From positions 840,162 to 904,161 of the forward strand of contig NZ_NFUT01000002.1 in assembly GCF_002127215.1 (NCBI RefSeq): 64,000 nt of DNA, written 5' to 3'. Under the pieces are notes generated by a model. That model was not told the origin of the DNA and made no database searches. It saw only the letters and a list, made by a program, of their open reading frames with translations. This DNA comes from Hydrogenophaga sp. IBVHS2. GTDB lineage: Bacteria > Pseudomonadota > Gammaproteobacteria > Burkholderiales > Burkholderiaceae_C. Each line of letters opens with the position of its first letter. The first letter of the stretch is position 1. Position numbers and translations under genes: made by a program. This document shows, piece by piece, positions 24,929 through 33,566 of this stretch.

Positions 24929-24976
24929 GGACTTTTAATCCGTTGGTCGGCAGTTCGAGCCTGCCACGTCCTACCA
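24929..24976 (+). repeat. attR: 48-bp copy of the tRNA-Lys 3' half
   Basis: Identical to 16104-16151. Upstream sequence (GGGGCGTG) does not restore a tRNA 5' half, so this is the displaced chromosomal end, not a second tRNA. Confidence 0.93.
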
Positions 24977-24983
24977 GAGATCG

Positions 24984-25020
24984 AAGGGGTCTGACCGCAA
25001 GGTCAGGCCCCTTTTCTTTT
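24984..25020 (+). terminator. Ancestral tRNA-Lys terminator, displaced by the satellite
   Basis: AAGGGGTCTGACC and GGTCAGGCCCCTT form a long stem with a GCAA loop, followed by TTTTCTTTT. It would have followed tRNA-Lys before integration. Confidence 0.8.
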
Positions 25021-25089
25021 GGGGTCTCCAGTGCAGCCGTCCTGGTCTGTGGACTGCGTCACGGCGCCTGCTTTTGTTCTGAGGGGTCT

Positions 25090-27315
25090 ATGGGGTTTTC
25101 GGTGCCAACGCCCCAAGTCGGGGCGGATACTGCCGATGCACCCATCATGCCGTTCACCCGACTGTTTTCACGCCCTGTCGATGCGCCTCCTTTCGATGCC
25201 GTGGACGAAGCCATGCGGCTCTCCAGCGCGGGCATCCGGGTTGCCGCCGAAGTGCTGGCTGCCGATGCCCCCCCACTGGCCGTGGTGCAGCGCTATTGCG
25301 ATGCGGTGGTGCAGGCATCTTCCCATCTGTCTCTCGCCTGGTGCTGGTTCGGCCCCACCAACGCGCCTGTCATCGAGCCCTTGGTGAGCGCCGGCCGCGC
25401 CAGCGACTGGGCCCGCCAGATGCGGATCGAGCGCAACTGGCTCACGCGGCGGGGACCGGCGCTGCGCTCGGTGGACACGGGCCACAGCGAGACCGTGGCG
25501 ATCTCCCGCTTTGCCATCTGGGGACCCTGGCGGCGCCTGGCCCAGGAGCACCAGGTTCGTTCCGTGCGCTGCATCCCGTTGCATGGGGACTCGCCGGCAC
25601 GGACCGGGATCCTGGTGGTCTACGCCGATGCGCCGGACTACTTCGATGCGCTGGGGCGCTACTTCGACGATCTGGGGCAGCTGTTCGCCTCCATCCTGCT
25701 CAACCGGGAGGCGGCCGAAGCGTCGGCCCGGCACTACCTGCACCGGCTTGAACTGGCGGCCGAGGTGGGGGCACTGGGCATCTGGGAGCTGGATCTGGTC
25801 ACACGCACCTTCACGGCCGACCGGCGCCTGACCGACATGATGGCGCTGCCGCCCAACAATGTCGAAAACCGGCTTTCTGCCGTGCTCGAACGCATCCATC
25901 CGGAGGACCGTGAACGGGTGCAGTCGGCGCTGAACCGCGCCGCTGCTCACGAACCCCCGATTTCCGAGGAATTCCGGGTGGTGTTCCCGGACGGACAGGT
26001 CCGGCATGTGCTGGGGCGCGCCATCGGCCAGCGCGACCGGGGGGGCAGGGCGGTGAAACTGGTGGGCGCCAACGTCGACATCACCGACCAGAAACGGGTG
26101 GAGGCGACCCTGCAGCAGGCTCGGGATGCCGCTGTGGCCGCCAGCCAGGCCAAGAGCGACTTCCTGGCCAACATGAGCCACGAGATCCGCACACCCATGA
26201 ACGGGGTGCTGGGCATGAACGGTCTGGCGCTGGAACTCGCCACCGACCCGGTCCAGCGGGAGTATCTGTCGCTGGTGCGCAGTTCGGCCGAAGGTCTGAT
26301 GGGCGTCATCAACGAGATCCTGGATTTCTCCAAGATCGAGGCCGGCCACATGAGCATCGAGCTGTCGGATGTGGAGGTGAAGCCCTGGCTGGACGAGATT
26401 GTTCGGCCCCTCGAGGTGCGCGCCCAGGAGAAGGGTCTGACCCTCCAGGCGGAGGTCGCCCCCGATCTGCCCGCGGTGCTGCGCACCGATGCGCTGCGTT
26501 TGCGCCAGATCGTCAACAACCTGATCGGCAACGCCATCAAGTTCACCGCGCAGGGCGGCGTGACCTTGCGCCTGTACCCTGCGGTACAAAGCACGGCCGG
26601 CAGGCTCATCCTGGCCCTGGACGTGATCGATACCGGCATCGGCATCGCCCCGGAGAAACAGGCGCTGATCTTCGAACCCTTCAGCCAGGCCGACGGCAGC
26701 ATCACCCGACAGTTTGGCGGCACGGGTCTGGGCCTGTCGATCTGCCACCGGCTGTGTGCATTGCTGGGCGGCACGATCGGACTGGAAAGCACCCCGGGTT
26801 GCGGGACCACTTTCCGGGTGCGCTTGCCGGTGGAGGCGGTGCCGTTATCCTCCCTGCACAGCGCCATCCAGAAAGCCCCCGCCATGACCCTTCCGTCGCC
26901 TGCCCGATCTGACTCCGTCGCATCCGACCGTGCCGACGCTGCCGGCAACTCGCTGCGCATACTGCTGGCCGAAGACCATCCGGTGAACCAGAAGGTGGCG
27001 CAGATCATGCTGACCAAGGGCGGTCACACCGTGGAGGTGGTGGCCGACGGTGCCCAGGCCGTCGAGGCCGCCCGCAGCGGCGGCTTCGATCTGATCCTGA
27101 TGGACATGCAGATGCCCGTGCTCGATGGCCTGGAGGCCACCCGACGCATCCGCGCCGAAGAACGCGAGCAGCAGCGCCCGCGCGTCACCATCATTGCCAT
27201 GACCGCCAACGCCCGTGAGGAGGACCGTGCCACCTGCCTGGCCGCCGGCATGGACGACTTCGTGAGCAAGCCCATCCGCATGGCCACGCTGGTGGAGAAA
27301 CTCCAGGCGCTCTGA
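25090..27315 (+). CDS. Hybrid sensor histidine kinase/response regulator
   Basis: 741 aa with no membrane segment. A GAF-like domain (about 45-210) and a PAS domain (about 225-345, GIWELDLVTRTFTADRRL) precede a HisKA domain with phospho-acceptor His364 in SHEIRTPMNG. A HATPase (NNLIGNAIKFT, DTGIGIAPEKQ, FGGTGLGLSI) and a C-terminal receiver with Asp672 (LILMDMQMPVLDG) follow. There is no HPt domain, so a separate phosphotransfer protein is expected. The signal is unknown. ATG 25090 follows GAGGGG; ATG 25147 (MPFTRLF) is an alternative. The frame extends upstream into attR but that part is not coding. Confidence 0.88.
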   Translation: MGFSVPTPQVGADTADAPIMPFTRLFSRPVDAPPFDAVDEAMRLSSAGIRVAAEVLAADAPPLAVVQRYCDAVVQASSHLSLAWCWFGPTNAPVIEPLVSAGRASDWARQMRIERNWLTRRGPALRSVDTGHSETVAISRFAIWGPWRRLAQEHQVRSVRCIPLHGDSPARTGILVVYADAPDYFDALGRYFDDLGQLFASILLNREAAEASARHYLHRLELAAEVGALGIWELDLVTRTFTADRRLTDMMALPPNNVENRLSAVLERIHPEDRERVQSALNRAAAHEPPISEEFRVVFPDGQVRHVLGRAIGQRDRGGRAVKLVGANVDITDQKRVEATLQQARDAAVAASQAKSDFLANMSHEIRTPMNGVLGMNGLALELATDPVQREYLSLVRSSAEGLMGVINEILDFSKIEAGHMSIELSDVEVKPWLDEIVRPLEVRAQEKGLTLQAEVAPDLPAVLRTDALRLRQIVNNLIGNAIKFTAQGGVTLRLYPAVQSTAGRLILALDVIDTGIGIAPEKQALIFEPFSQADGSITRQFGGTGLGLSICHRLCALLGGTIGLESTPGCGTTFRVRLPVEAVPLSSLHSAIQKAPAMTLPSPARSDSVASDRADAAGNSLRILLAEDHPVNQKVAQIMLTKGGHTVEVVADGAQAVEAARSGGFDLILMDMQMPVLDGLEATRRIRAEEREQQRPRVTIIAMTANAREEDRATCLAAGMDDFVSKPIRMATLVEKLQAL

Positions 27316-27332
27316 CGGGCCGGCCCGGCAAC

Positions 27333-27364
27333 AAAAAAGCCCTTGCATCGCTGCAAGGGCTTTT
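27333..27364. terminator. Bidirectional terminator between the kinase gene and tRNA-Asn
   Basis: AAAAGCCCTTGCA and TGCAAGGGCTTTT form a 13-bp stem with A and T tracts on the two sides, so it can work for both converging transcripts. Confidence 0.88.
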
Positions 27365-27371
27365 GAATTTC

Positions 27372-27447
27372 TGGCTCCCCGACCTGGACTCGAACCAGGG
27401 ACCTGCGGATTAACAGTCCGTCGCTCTACCGACTGAGCTATCAGGGA
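27372..27447 (-). tRNA. tRNA-Asn (GUU)
   Basis: 76 nt with encoded CCA. Acceptor TCCCTGA pairs with TCGGGGA. The anticodon loop CTGTTAA carries GTT, and the T arm is CCTGGTTCGAGTCCAGG. Confidence 0.98.
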
Positions 27448-27457
27448 ACAGCCTCAA

Positions 27458-27486
27458 ATTATAGCGTCATTTTTCGGGTTTTCGAA
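27458..27486 (-). promoter_or_regulatory. tRNA-Asn promoter
   Basis: -10 TATAAT (27458-27463) with a weak TTCGAA -35 at 17 bp. The block GAAAAATGACGCTATAATTT is shared with the tRNA-Lys promoter, including the downstream GAGGCT. Confidence 0.75.
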
Positions 27487-27502
27487 GCGGCGTTCAACTT
27501 TC

Positions 27503-29668
27503 TCAAAACTGTGACTCGAAGGCCACGCGCACGGTGCGCGATGCAGCAGGGAACAGGTAGATGTGACCGTACTGGAACGGCGCTTCCTGGAAGTAGCGGC
27601 GGTCGAACAGGTTGTCGATGCCCAGCATCCAGCTGGCCGGTTGCCCCTGGACCTTGGTGGCGTAGCGCAGCGAGGCATCCACCCGGGTCCACGAACCCAG
27701 CTCGACATCGTTTTGCGGGGTGACGGCGCGCCGACCTTCATGGCTGAGGTGCGCATGGGCGCTGAGGCCGGGCAGGGCGTCGATGCGGCGACCGACGTTG
27801 GCGCGCAGCACGTAGCGCGGCACGTTGGTGGGGCGCAGCCCGTTGACCGTCGGGTCGATGGTGCTGCCCTGGCGCTCGGCATCGATCCAGGTGAGGCTGG
27901 CGTCGTAGTCCCAGGCACCGGCAGTGCGGCCGCCGCCGAGCTCGATGCCCTGATGCCGGGCCGAGCCGTCGATCACGCGGGTGCAGCTGCCAGGGGCGCC
28001 GCCGCAGGCCGGCTGGTCGCCACTGACCGGGCGGGTGATATGGAAGTAGGTGAGGTTCCAGCGTGCTGCATCGGTGGCCGAGCGGATCCCCGCTTCCCAT
28101 TGCCGGCTCTTGAGCGGGGGCAGTGCCAGGCCCCGGTTGGTGTAACGGGCACGGCCCGGAGCCACCTCCGACTCCACGCCCTGGCCCCAGCTGGCATACA
28201 CGGTGCGCTGTGCATCGAGCTTGAGGCTGGCCGCCAGCCACGGCGTGGTGAAGCTGTCTTCGTAGGTGGTGGCGCGCGGCTCGGTGCCGGTGCGGATGCT
28301 GTCGCGTTCCAGCCGGGTGTGTCGCAGGCCGGCCCAGGTCTGGAAGGCCTCGCTCCATCGGATGACATCGGTGGCAAAGAACTCGGTGCTGCGCTCGGTG
28401 CGGTTGGTGAAGCTGTCGTCCGGCGCCGTGGCGGGAGCCACGGCCGGCAGATTGAACAGGTTGCCGGTGCCGACCGGGTTGGCGCCAAAACGGTCGTTGC
28501 CACGCACGGTGAACCGGCTGGCCAGCACACCGAAACCGACGTCGTGCTGAACCCCGCCGGCATCGAACCGGCCGTTGATCTTGAACTGCGCGGCGCTGGT
28601 GTTGCGCCGTTCGTCGAAGCTGCGGTAGTCGTAGAGATCGAAGTCGCCGTTGCTGCAATACCGGTCGAAGTTGCCCTCGGCACTGCAGCCATAGGGATAC
28701 GCCAGAAAGTCGTCCGTCTTCAGCCGCTGCGTTCCCAGCTGTGCCTGCCAGTTCCACTGGCTGTTGATGGCCTGGGTGAAGCGCAGGCTGCCGCTGAAGT
28801 TGCGGAAGTCGGTCGGCTGCGACCAGGGCTGGGTGTTGATGTTGATGCGCGGATCGGCCGGGGGCAGGGCCGTGCCCAGCAGGCTCAGGCCCGGCACGGT
28901 GGCCTGGCGGCGGCGGCTGATCTCGAACTCGCCCTCGAGCAGGCTGTCACGTGACAGGCGTGCGTCCATGGCCAGCGCCAGCAGGCCCCGCTTGCCCTCG
29001 GTGCCCCGGGCTTCGGTGTTGAGCCGTTCGCCGGCGACGTTCAGGCGCCAGCCCAGATCGCCTTCGGCAGCCCGGCCGCTCATGTCCAGGTGCACGAGCG
29101 CGTTGCCGTCTTCGTTCACCTCGGTACGGAAGCTGCGTTGCGGCTGGGCCGTGGGCCGCTTGACCACCAGGTTGATCAGACCGCCCGGTGCGCTGGTGCC
29201 GGCCTGTATGCCGCTGGTGCCCTTGAGCAGTTCCACCCGCTGCAGGTGGTCCAGCGGCAGGCTGGTCTCGGCGCTGACGGGCAGGCCTTCGCGACGGAAG
29301 TTGTAGGTGTTGTCGATGACGAAGCCGCGCACGCTGGCGTAGTCGTAGTAGCCCACCGCGTTGTAGGCATCGCTGACCGAGGCGTCGAGCTTGTACAGGT
29401 CGCTGATGCGGCGCGCACCCACCTCGCTGATGGTGCGGCTGTCGATCACGGTCGTGCTGATGGGCACGCTGCCGGCGGGCTGGTCGCCAAACCCGGTCAC
29501 GTCGGCCGGGGCGGTGCTGCCGGCGCTGCGGATCGTGACCGTCGGGAGCGTGACCTCGGCGGTCTGCGCCTGGGCGGGCGCGTGCAGCGCGGCCAGGCAG
29601 GCCAGACTGATCAGGGAGAGCGCTGCAGGCTGCAGCGGGCGTGAGGTGCGGTGGTCGGGTCGTGCCAT
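27503..29668 (-). CDS. TonB-dependent outer-membrane receptor under TPP riboswitch control
   Basis: 721 aa. A signal peptide (to about AQA, residue 34) is followed by a plug domain (ISTTVIDSRTISEVGARRIS; GTSAPGGLINLVVKRP) and a 22-strand-type barrel ending in Phe (AFESQF), the outer-membrane insertion signal. By sequence it looks like FhuA/FpvA-type siderophore receptors. However, a TPP riboswitch lies 87 bp upstream on the same strand, so thiamine, its phosphates or a precursor is the more likely substrate. The gene stands alone; the inner-membrane partner is elsewhere. Confidence 0.88.
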   Translation of the reverse strand: MARPDHRTSRPLQPAALSLISLACLAALHAPAQAQTAEVTLPTVTIRSAGSTAPADVTGFGDQPAGSVPISTTVIDSRTISEVGARRISDLYKLDASVSDAYNAVGYYDYASVRGFVIDNTYNFRREGLPVSAETSLPLDHLQRVELLKGTSGIQAGTSAPGGLINLVVKRPTAQPQRSFRTEVNEDGNALVHLDMSGRAAEGDLGWRLNVAGERLNTEARGTEGKRGLLALAMDARLSRDSLLEGEFEISRRRQATVPGLSLLGTALPPADPRININTQPWSQPTDFRNFSGSLRFTQAINSQWNWQAQLGTQRLKTDDFLAYPYGCSAEGNFDRYCSNGDFDLYDYRSFDERRNTSAAQFKINGRFDAGGVQHDVGFGVLASRFTVRGNDRFGANPVGTGNLFNLPAVAPATAPDDSFTNRTERSTEFFATDVIRWSEAFQTWAGLRHTRLERDSIRTGTEPRATTYEDSFTTPWLAASLKLDAQRTVYASWGQGVESEVAPGRARYTNRGLALPPLKSRQWEAGIRSATDAARWNLTYFHITRPVSGDQPACGGAPGSCTRVIDGSARHQGIELGGGRTAGAWDYDASLTWIDAERQGSTIDPTVNGLRPTNVPRYVLRANVGRRIDALPGLSAHAHLSHEGRRAVTPQNDVELGSWTRVDASLRYATKVQGQPASWMLGIDNLFDRRYFQEAPFQYGHIYLFPAASRTVRVAFESQF

Positions 29669-29754
29669 GTGTCTGGTCCGTCAGGACGTGTGATGGCAGG
29701 TGGGCTGGGTCCGGCCCGCATGAGCGGGCAGGCCGGCATGCGGTGGGGACTTTT

Positions 29755-29841
29755 GCTTCCCTGCGCGAGGATTACCTCAATCAGGTTCAAAGGGACTTTC
29801 TCAGTCGCGGCCCTTGCAGGCCGCAACACCCCTAGCGGAAG
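29755..29841 (-). promoter_or_regulatory. TPP (thi-box) riboswitch
   Basis: On the minus strand the conserved elements occur in order: GGGGTG, CTGAGA, CCCTTTGAACCTGAT, GGTAATCC, GCGCAGGGA. Closing arms are CTTCC and GGAAG. Just downstream, CCCGC-TCAT-GCGGG (near 29720) can form a hairpin that may act as terminator or hide the ribosome site. It controls the receptor gene at 29668. Confidence 0.93.
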
Positions 29842-29872
29842 ACGCCGTTGCCGGCGCGGACGCGATTCTAGT

Positions 29873-30916
29873 TCAGCCGCCCACGCCCAGCAGGCGGTGC
29901 AGTCTGGGGCTGGTGGTGGTGTATTGCAGCAGGGTGCGCTGCTCGGGGAACAGCCGGGCGGCAGCGGCAAACGCCGCGAGGGTGGCTTCGTGGAAGCCGC
30001 AGAGGATCAGCTTCTTCTTGCCCGGGTAGGTGTTGATGTCGCCCACGGCATGGACGCCGGGAAGGCTGGTCTCGAAGCCGGCGGTGTCGACCACCAGCTG
30101 CTTGCGCTCCATGGCCAGCCCCCAGTCGGCGATGGCACCGAGCCGGGGCGACAGGCCCAGGCACACCAGCAAGGCATCCAGCGGCAGGGTGATGGTGCGG
30201 TCGTCGGGCGTGGCCAGCTCGATGCCGGTCAGGCGACCGTCCTGCACCTGCAGGCCCACCGGCTGGCCGATGCACCGGCCGATGCGACCCTCGTCGGTCA
30301 GTGCCTGCAGCCGGGCCAGGCTGGGCTCGTCGGCCTGGAACACGTCGCGGCGGTGCAGCAGGGTGATGGTCGCAGGGGGGTGGGCCGCATCGGCCAGGCG
30401 CAGTGCCCAGTCCACCGCCAGCTCTTCGCCGCCGTGCACCACGACGTGCCGGCCGGCAAAAGCCTCGGGATCGGCCGGGCGGTGGAACACCTGGCGGCCT
30501 TCAAACGCCTCGATGCCGTCGAGCTTGAGCTGTCGGGCCTGGAACGCGCCCACGCCGGCAGCGATGAAGACGCTGCGGGCCACGAAGGCGGTGCTGGCGG
30601 AGGTCTGCACATCGAAGCGGCCGTCGTCGCGCACCGCGAGCGCGGCCACGGTCTGGCCCAGGTGCAGGGTGGGGGCGAACGGCTTGACCTGCTGCTGCAG
30701 GCGGTCCATGAGTTCCTGGCCGCTGCACACCGGCAGACCGGGGATGTCGTAGATGGGCTTGCCGGGGTAGAGCTCGGCGGGTTGACCGCCTCCCCGGGGC
30801 AGGGCATCGATCACGTGGCAGCGGATGTCCTGCAGCCCGAGCTGGAACACCTGCCACAGGCCCACCGGACCTGCGCCGATGACCAGCGCATCGGTCTCGA
30901 TGGGTGCGCCGGTCAT
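29873..30916 (-). CDS. Ferredoxin-NADP+ reductase, thioredoxin-reductase-like type
   Basis: 347 aa. FAD-binding ALVIGAGPVGLWQVFQLG at the N-terminus, the GGGQPAELYPGKPIYDIPG segment of TrxR-like FNRs, and a C-terminal GVHAVGDINTYPGKKKLI. There is no CxxC redox pair, which excludes thioredoxin reductase. It exchanges electrons between NADPH and ferredoxin. It lies 5 bp after fdxA at the end of the sulfur cluster. Confidence 0.9.
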   Translation of the reverse strand: MTGAPIETDALVIGAGPVGLWQVFQLGLQDIRCHVIDALPRGGGQPAELYPGKPIYDIPGLPVCSGQELMDRLQQQVKPFAPTLHLGQTVAALAVRDDGRFDVQTSASTAFVARSVFIAAGVGAFQARQLKLDGIEAFEGRQVFHRPADPEAFAGRHVVVHGGEELAVDWALRLADAAHPPATITLLHRRDVFQADEPSLARLQALTDEGRIGRCIGQPVGLQVQDGRLTGIELATPDDRTITLPLDALLVCLGLSPRLGAIADWGLAMERKQLVVDTAGFETSLPGVHAVGDINTYPGKKKLILCGFHEATLAAFAAAARLFPEQRTLLQYTTTSPRLHRLLGVGG

Positions 30917-30921
30917 GGGTT

Positions 30922-31251
30922 TCAGCGGATCAGCTGGTCCAGCTTGCCGGTCTTGTCTTTCCAGTCGTCGGCGTCCGGCAGGGGCGCCTTGCGCTTGGTG
31001 ATGCTCTTCCAGCCCGGCAGGCGGGCCAGTTCGGCGTTGATGGCCGTCATGTGCACCTGGTCTTTGGGCAGGTCTTCCTCGGCATAGATGGCGCTCACCG
31101 GGCACTCGGGGATGCAGACCGCGCAGTCGATGCACTCGTCCGGATCGATGGTGAGGAAGTTCGGGCCTTCGCGGAAGCAGTCCACGGGGCAGACATCGAC
31201 GCAGTCGGTGTATTTGCAGCGGATGCAGGCTTCGGTGACAACGTGGGTCAT
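30922..31251 (-). CDS. fdxA: 7Fe ferredoxin (FdxA)
   Basis: 109 aa. N-terminal [17 protein letters not shown] and then [12 protein letters not shown] are the cysteine patterns of [3Fe-4S][4Fe-4S] ferredoxins with a C-terminal extension. It starts 54 bp after cysN and is followed closely by its probable reductase. It could donate electrons to the sulfite reductase encoded upstream. Confidence 0.94.
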   Translation of the reverse strand: MTHVVTEACIRCKYTDCVDVCPVDCFREGPNFLTIDPDECIDCAVCIPECPVSAIYAEEDLPKDQVHMTAINAELARLPGWKSITKRKAPLPDADDWKDKTGKLDQLIR

Positions 31252-31305
31252 GGTGGGGAAGGAATTCGGGGGAAACCCGGATTTTAGGGGGTTCGGCGCC
31301 GGTCT

Positions 31306-32610
31306 TCAGCGCACCAGCAGAGCACCCGCAGTGCGGTGGCTGGCGGTGTCCACCAGCACCAGCGATCCGAGCTGGCGCGAGCGGGCAAAGGGCAGGGTGG
31401 CCAGCGGCTCCTGCAGGCTGAGTTCGATGTGGCCGATGGCGTTGGGCTCCAGCTCGGTCGCGTCCTGTTCGGCCAGGGTGTGGATGTCCAGGCGGTGCAC
31501 GATGCGCCTGACCTTGGCCTTGACCCAGCGGTGGCCGTGCAGCGCCCAGTACACCCGGCCCGGCACCAGCGATTCGTCGTCCAGCCAGGCCACGGTGGCG
31601 GCGATCTCGCGGCTGTGGTGGAAGCCGTCGTGCCCGTCGGCGTCGATCAGCCAGTCGCCGCGCGACACATCGACCTCGCGGTCCAGCACGATGCCGCCGC
31701 TGTGCCCGGCCGAGACCTCGCCCGGTCGCCGCACATGGTCCAGGACCTGGGCCACGGTGGCGGTCTGTCCGGTGGGGGCGATGCGCACCCGCTGGCCGGG
31801 CGCCACCTGGCCGGCCGCCACGCGACCCCAGAAGATGCGGCGACCCTGCGAGGTGTCGGCCGAGCTGCTGAACTTCTCCACCCACTGCACCGGAAACGCC
31901 AGGGGCAGGCCGGTGTCGGCCGGGGTCACCGGCAGGCGTTCCAGCAGCGCCAGCAGGGTCGGGCCGTCGTAGCCGCACCAGCCGGCGGTCTCGGCCGCAT
32001 CCACCACGTTCCAGCCCTTGAGCGCCGACACCGGCACCGTGGCCACCGCCGAGATGCCCGCCTGTTCCGCGAAGGCCGCCAGCGCCGCGCCGATGTGCGC
32101 AAAGGCGAGGGCGCTGTCGTCGACCCCGTCGAGCTTGTTGACGGCGAACACCACCGAGGGCACGCGCAGCAGCTGCAGCAGCAGGCTGTGGCGGCGGGTC
32201 TGCGGCAGCAGGGCCAGCTGCGGGTTGCGCCAGTCCAGCTTGGTGGCATCCACCAGCACGACGGCGGCATCGGCGCTGGAGGTGGCCGTGACCATGTTGC
32301 GGGTGTACTGCTCATGGCCCGGGGCGTCGCCGATGATGAACTTGCGGGCTTCGGTGCTGAAGTAGCGGTACGCCACATCGATGGTGATGCCCTGTTCGCG
32401 CTCGGCCGACAGGCCGTCGGTGAGCAGGGCCAGGTCGGTCTGGCCCTGGCGCTGCACGCCGGCCAGGTGGTCCTGCAGCACCGCCTTGCTGTCGACCAGC
32501 AGGCGACCGATCAGGGTGCTCTTGCCGTCGTCCACGCTGCCGCAGGTGATCAGGCGCAGCGCGGCCGAGGTGTCCACGGGGGAGGCCGGGTGGGTCGTGG
32601 TGGTGCTCAT
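31306..32610 (-). CDS. cysN: Sulfate adenylyltransferase subunit 1 (GTPase)
   Basis: 434 aa. EF-Tu-like GTPase motifs: G1 GSVDDGKSTLIGRLL, G3 DAPGHEQY, G4 NKLD. With CysD it makes adenosine 5'-phosphosulfate from sulfate and ATP. There is no C-terminal APS kinase (CysC) domain, which agrees with direct APS reduction by the CysH found here. The ATG shares a base with the cysD stop. Confidence 0.95.
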   Translation of the reverse strand: MSTTTTHPASPVDTSAALRLITCGSVDDGKSTLIGRLLVDSKAVLQDHLAGVQRQGQTDLALLTDGLSAEREQGITIDVAYRYFSTEARKFIIGDAPGHEQYTRNMVTATSSADAAVVLVDATKLDWRNPQLALLPQTRRHSLLLQLLRVPSVVFAVNKLDGVDDSALAFAHIGAALAAFAEQAGISAVATVPVSALKGWNVVDAAETAGWCGYDGPTLLALLERLPVTPADTGLPLAFPVQWVEKFSSSADTSQGRRIFWGRVAAGQVAPGQRVRIAPTGQTATVAQVLDHVRRPGEVSAGHSGGIVLDREVDVSRGDWLIDADGHDGFHHSREIAATVAWLDDESLVPGRVYWALHGHRWVKAKVRRIVHRLDIHTLAEQDATELEPNAIGHIELSLQEPLATLPFARSRQLGSLVLVDTASHRTAGALLVR

Positions 32611-33566
32611 CAGAAGTACCCGTCTTTCTTGCGTTTCTCCATCGAGGCGTCGCTGGTCTTGTCGTCCATGCGGGTGGCGCCCCGTTCGCTGACCTCGGCG
32701 GCCAGCGTCTCGATCACGATGTCGGCCGGTGTGGCGGCGGTGCTCTCCACCGGGCAGGTGCAGGTGATGTCGCCCACGGTGCGGAAACGCACGTCGCGCA
32801 CTTCCACCGTCTCGCCGTCGCGCGGCGGGGTCAGCTCGGTCACCGGCACCAGCAGGCCCCGGCGGTCCACCACCTCGCGGCGGTGGGTGTAGTAGATCGA
32901 AGGCAGGCCGATGTTCTCGCGGGCGATGTACTGCCACACATCCAGCTCGGTCCAGTTGCTGATGGGGAACACCCGGAAATGTTCGCCCATGTGCAGCCGG
33001 GTATTGAACAGGGTCCAGAGCTCGGGCCGCTGCGCCTTGGGCTGCCATTGGCCGAAGCTGTCGCGGTGGCTGAAGATGCGTTCCTTGGCGCGGGCCTTTT
33101 CCTCGTCGCGGCGGGCGCCACCGATCAGGGCGTCGAAGCGGAACTCCTCGATGGCCTCCAGCAGCGTGACCGACTGGTGCACGTTGCGGCTCTCACCCGG
33201 ATGGGCCAGGCGCACGGTGCCGCGCTTCATGGAATCTTCCACGCTGCGCACGATCAGCTCGGCGCCCAGTTCGCGGGCGCGCTGGTCGCGGAAGTCGGTC
33301 ACCTCGGGGAAGTTGTGCCCGGTGTCGATCATCAGCAGGGGGTACGGGATGCGCCCGGCACCGAAGGCCTTCTCGGCGCACTTGAGCATGACCAGCGAGT
33401 CCTTGCCGCCCGAGAACAGCAGGGCCGGGCGTTCAAAGGCGCCGGCCACTTCGCGCAGGATGAAGATGGTCTCTTCCTCCAGCGCGTCGAGGTGGGCGTT
33501 GCTGAGCTGGTGGCCGTCGGCCTGCAGGGCGGTCTGGATCACGTGGGGTTCGGTGCGGGCGTTCAT
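32610..33566 (-). CDS. cysD: Sulfate adenylyltransferase subunit 2
   Basis: 318 aa. PP-loop LLFSGGKDSLVMLKCAEKAF, then IDTGHNFPEV, and the C-terminal MEKRKKDGYF typical of CysD. It is the catalytic ATP sulfurylase subunit. It overlaps cysH by ATGA and cysN by one base. Confidence 0.96.
   Translation of the reverse strand: MNARTEPHVIQTALQADGHQLSNAHLDALEEETIFILREVAGAFERPALLFSGGKDSLVMLKCAEKAFGAGRIPYPLLMIDTGHNFPEVTDFRDQRARELGAELIVRSVEDSMKRGTVRLAHPGESRNVHQSVTLLEAIEEFRFDALIGGARRDEEKARAKERIFSHRDSFGQWQPKAQRPELWTLFNTRLHMGEHFRVFPISNWTELDVWQYIARENIGLPSIYYTHRREVVDRRGLLVPVTELTPPRDGETVEVRDVRFRTVGDITCTCPVESTAATPADIVIETLAAEVSERGATRMDDKTSDASMEKRKKDGYF

Larger units (their letters stand above)
16104..24976. 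mobile_element. Integrated capsid-encoding phage satellite in tRNA-Lys
   Basis: 8.9 kb bounded by a 48-bp direct repeat of the tRNA-Lys 3' half. The minus-strand genes run from attR: integrase, AlpA, unknown, CHC2 zinc finger, RepA-like helicase, TubC-like, two tiny ORFs, HNH nuclease, small-terminase-like protein, two tiny ORFs and HK97-type capsid. Three plus-strand unknown genes sit next to attL. GC is visibly lower than in the flanks, most clearly in 16200-17650. I find no large terminase, portal, maturation protease, tail or lysis gene. This fits a satellite that depends on a helper phage, close in concept to capsid-forming PICIs or other minimal phage-inducible islands. Confidence 0.85.

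Noticed and set aside
16104..24976. CRISPR array or toxin-antitoxin pair in the accessory region
   Set aside because: No regularly spaced direct repeats with unique spacers and no recognisable toxin or antitoxin family; the 9-bp array at 21009-21080 has no spacers.
24929..24976. Second tRNA-Lys gene
   Set aside because: Only the 3' half is present; upstream bases do not form acceptor or D-arm sequence, so it is attR.
24904..25089. N-terminal extension of the histidine kinase into attR
   Set aside because: The extension translates the tRNA fragment and the ancestral terminator, so it cannot be ancestral coding sequence; ATG 25090 is used.
27454..27918. Minus-strand frame ending PKNDAII before tRNA-Asn
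   Set aside because: Shadow of the receptor gene running into the tRNA promoter. The shared ending with TcdA reflects the promoter repeat, not protein homology.
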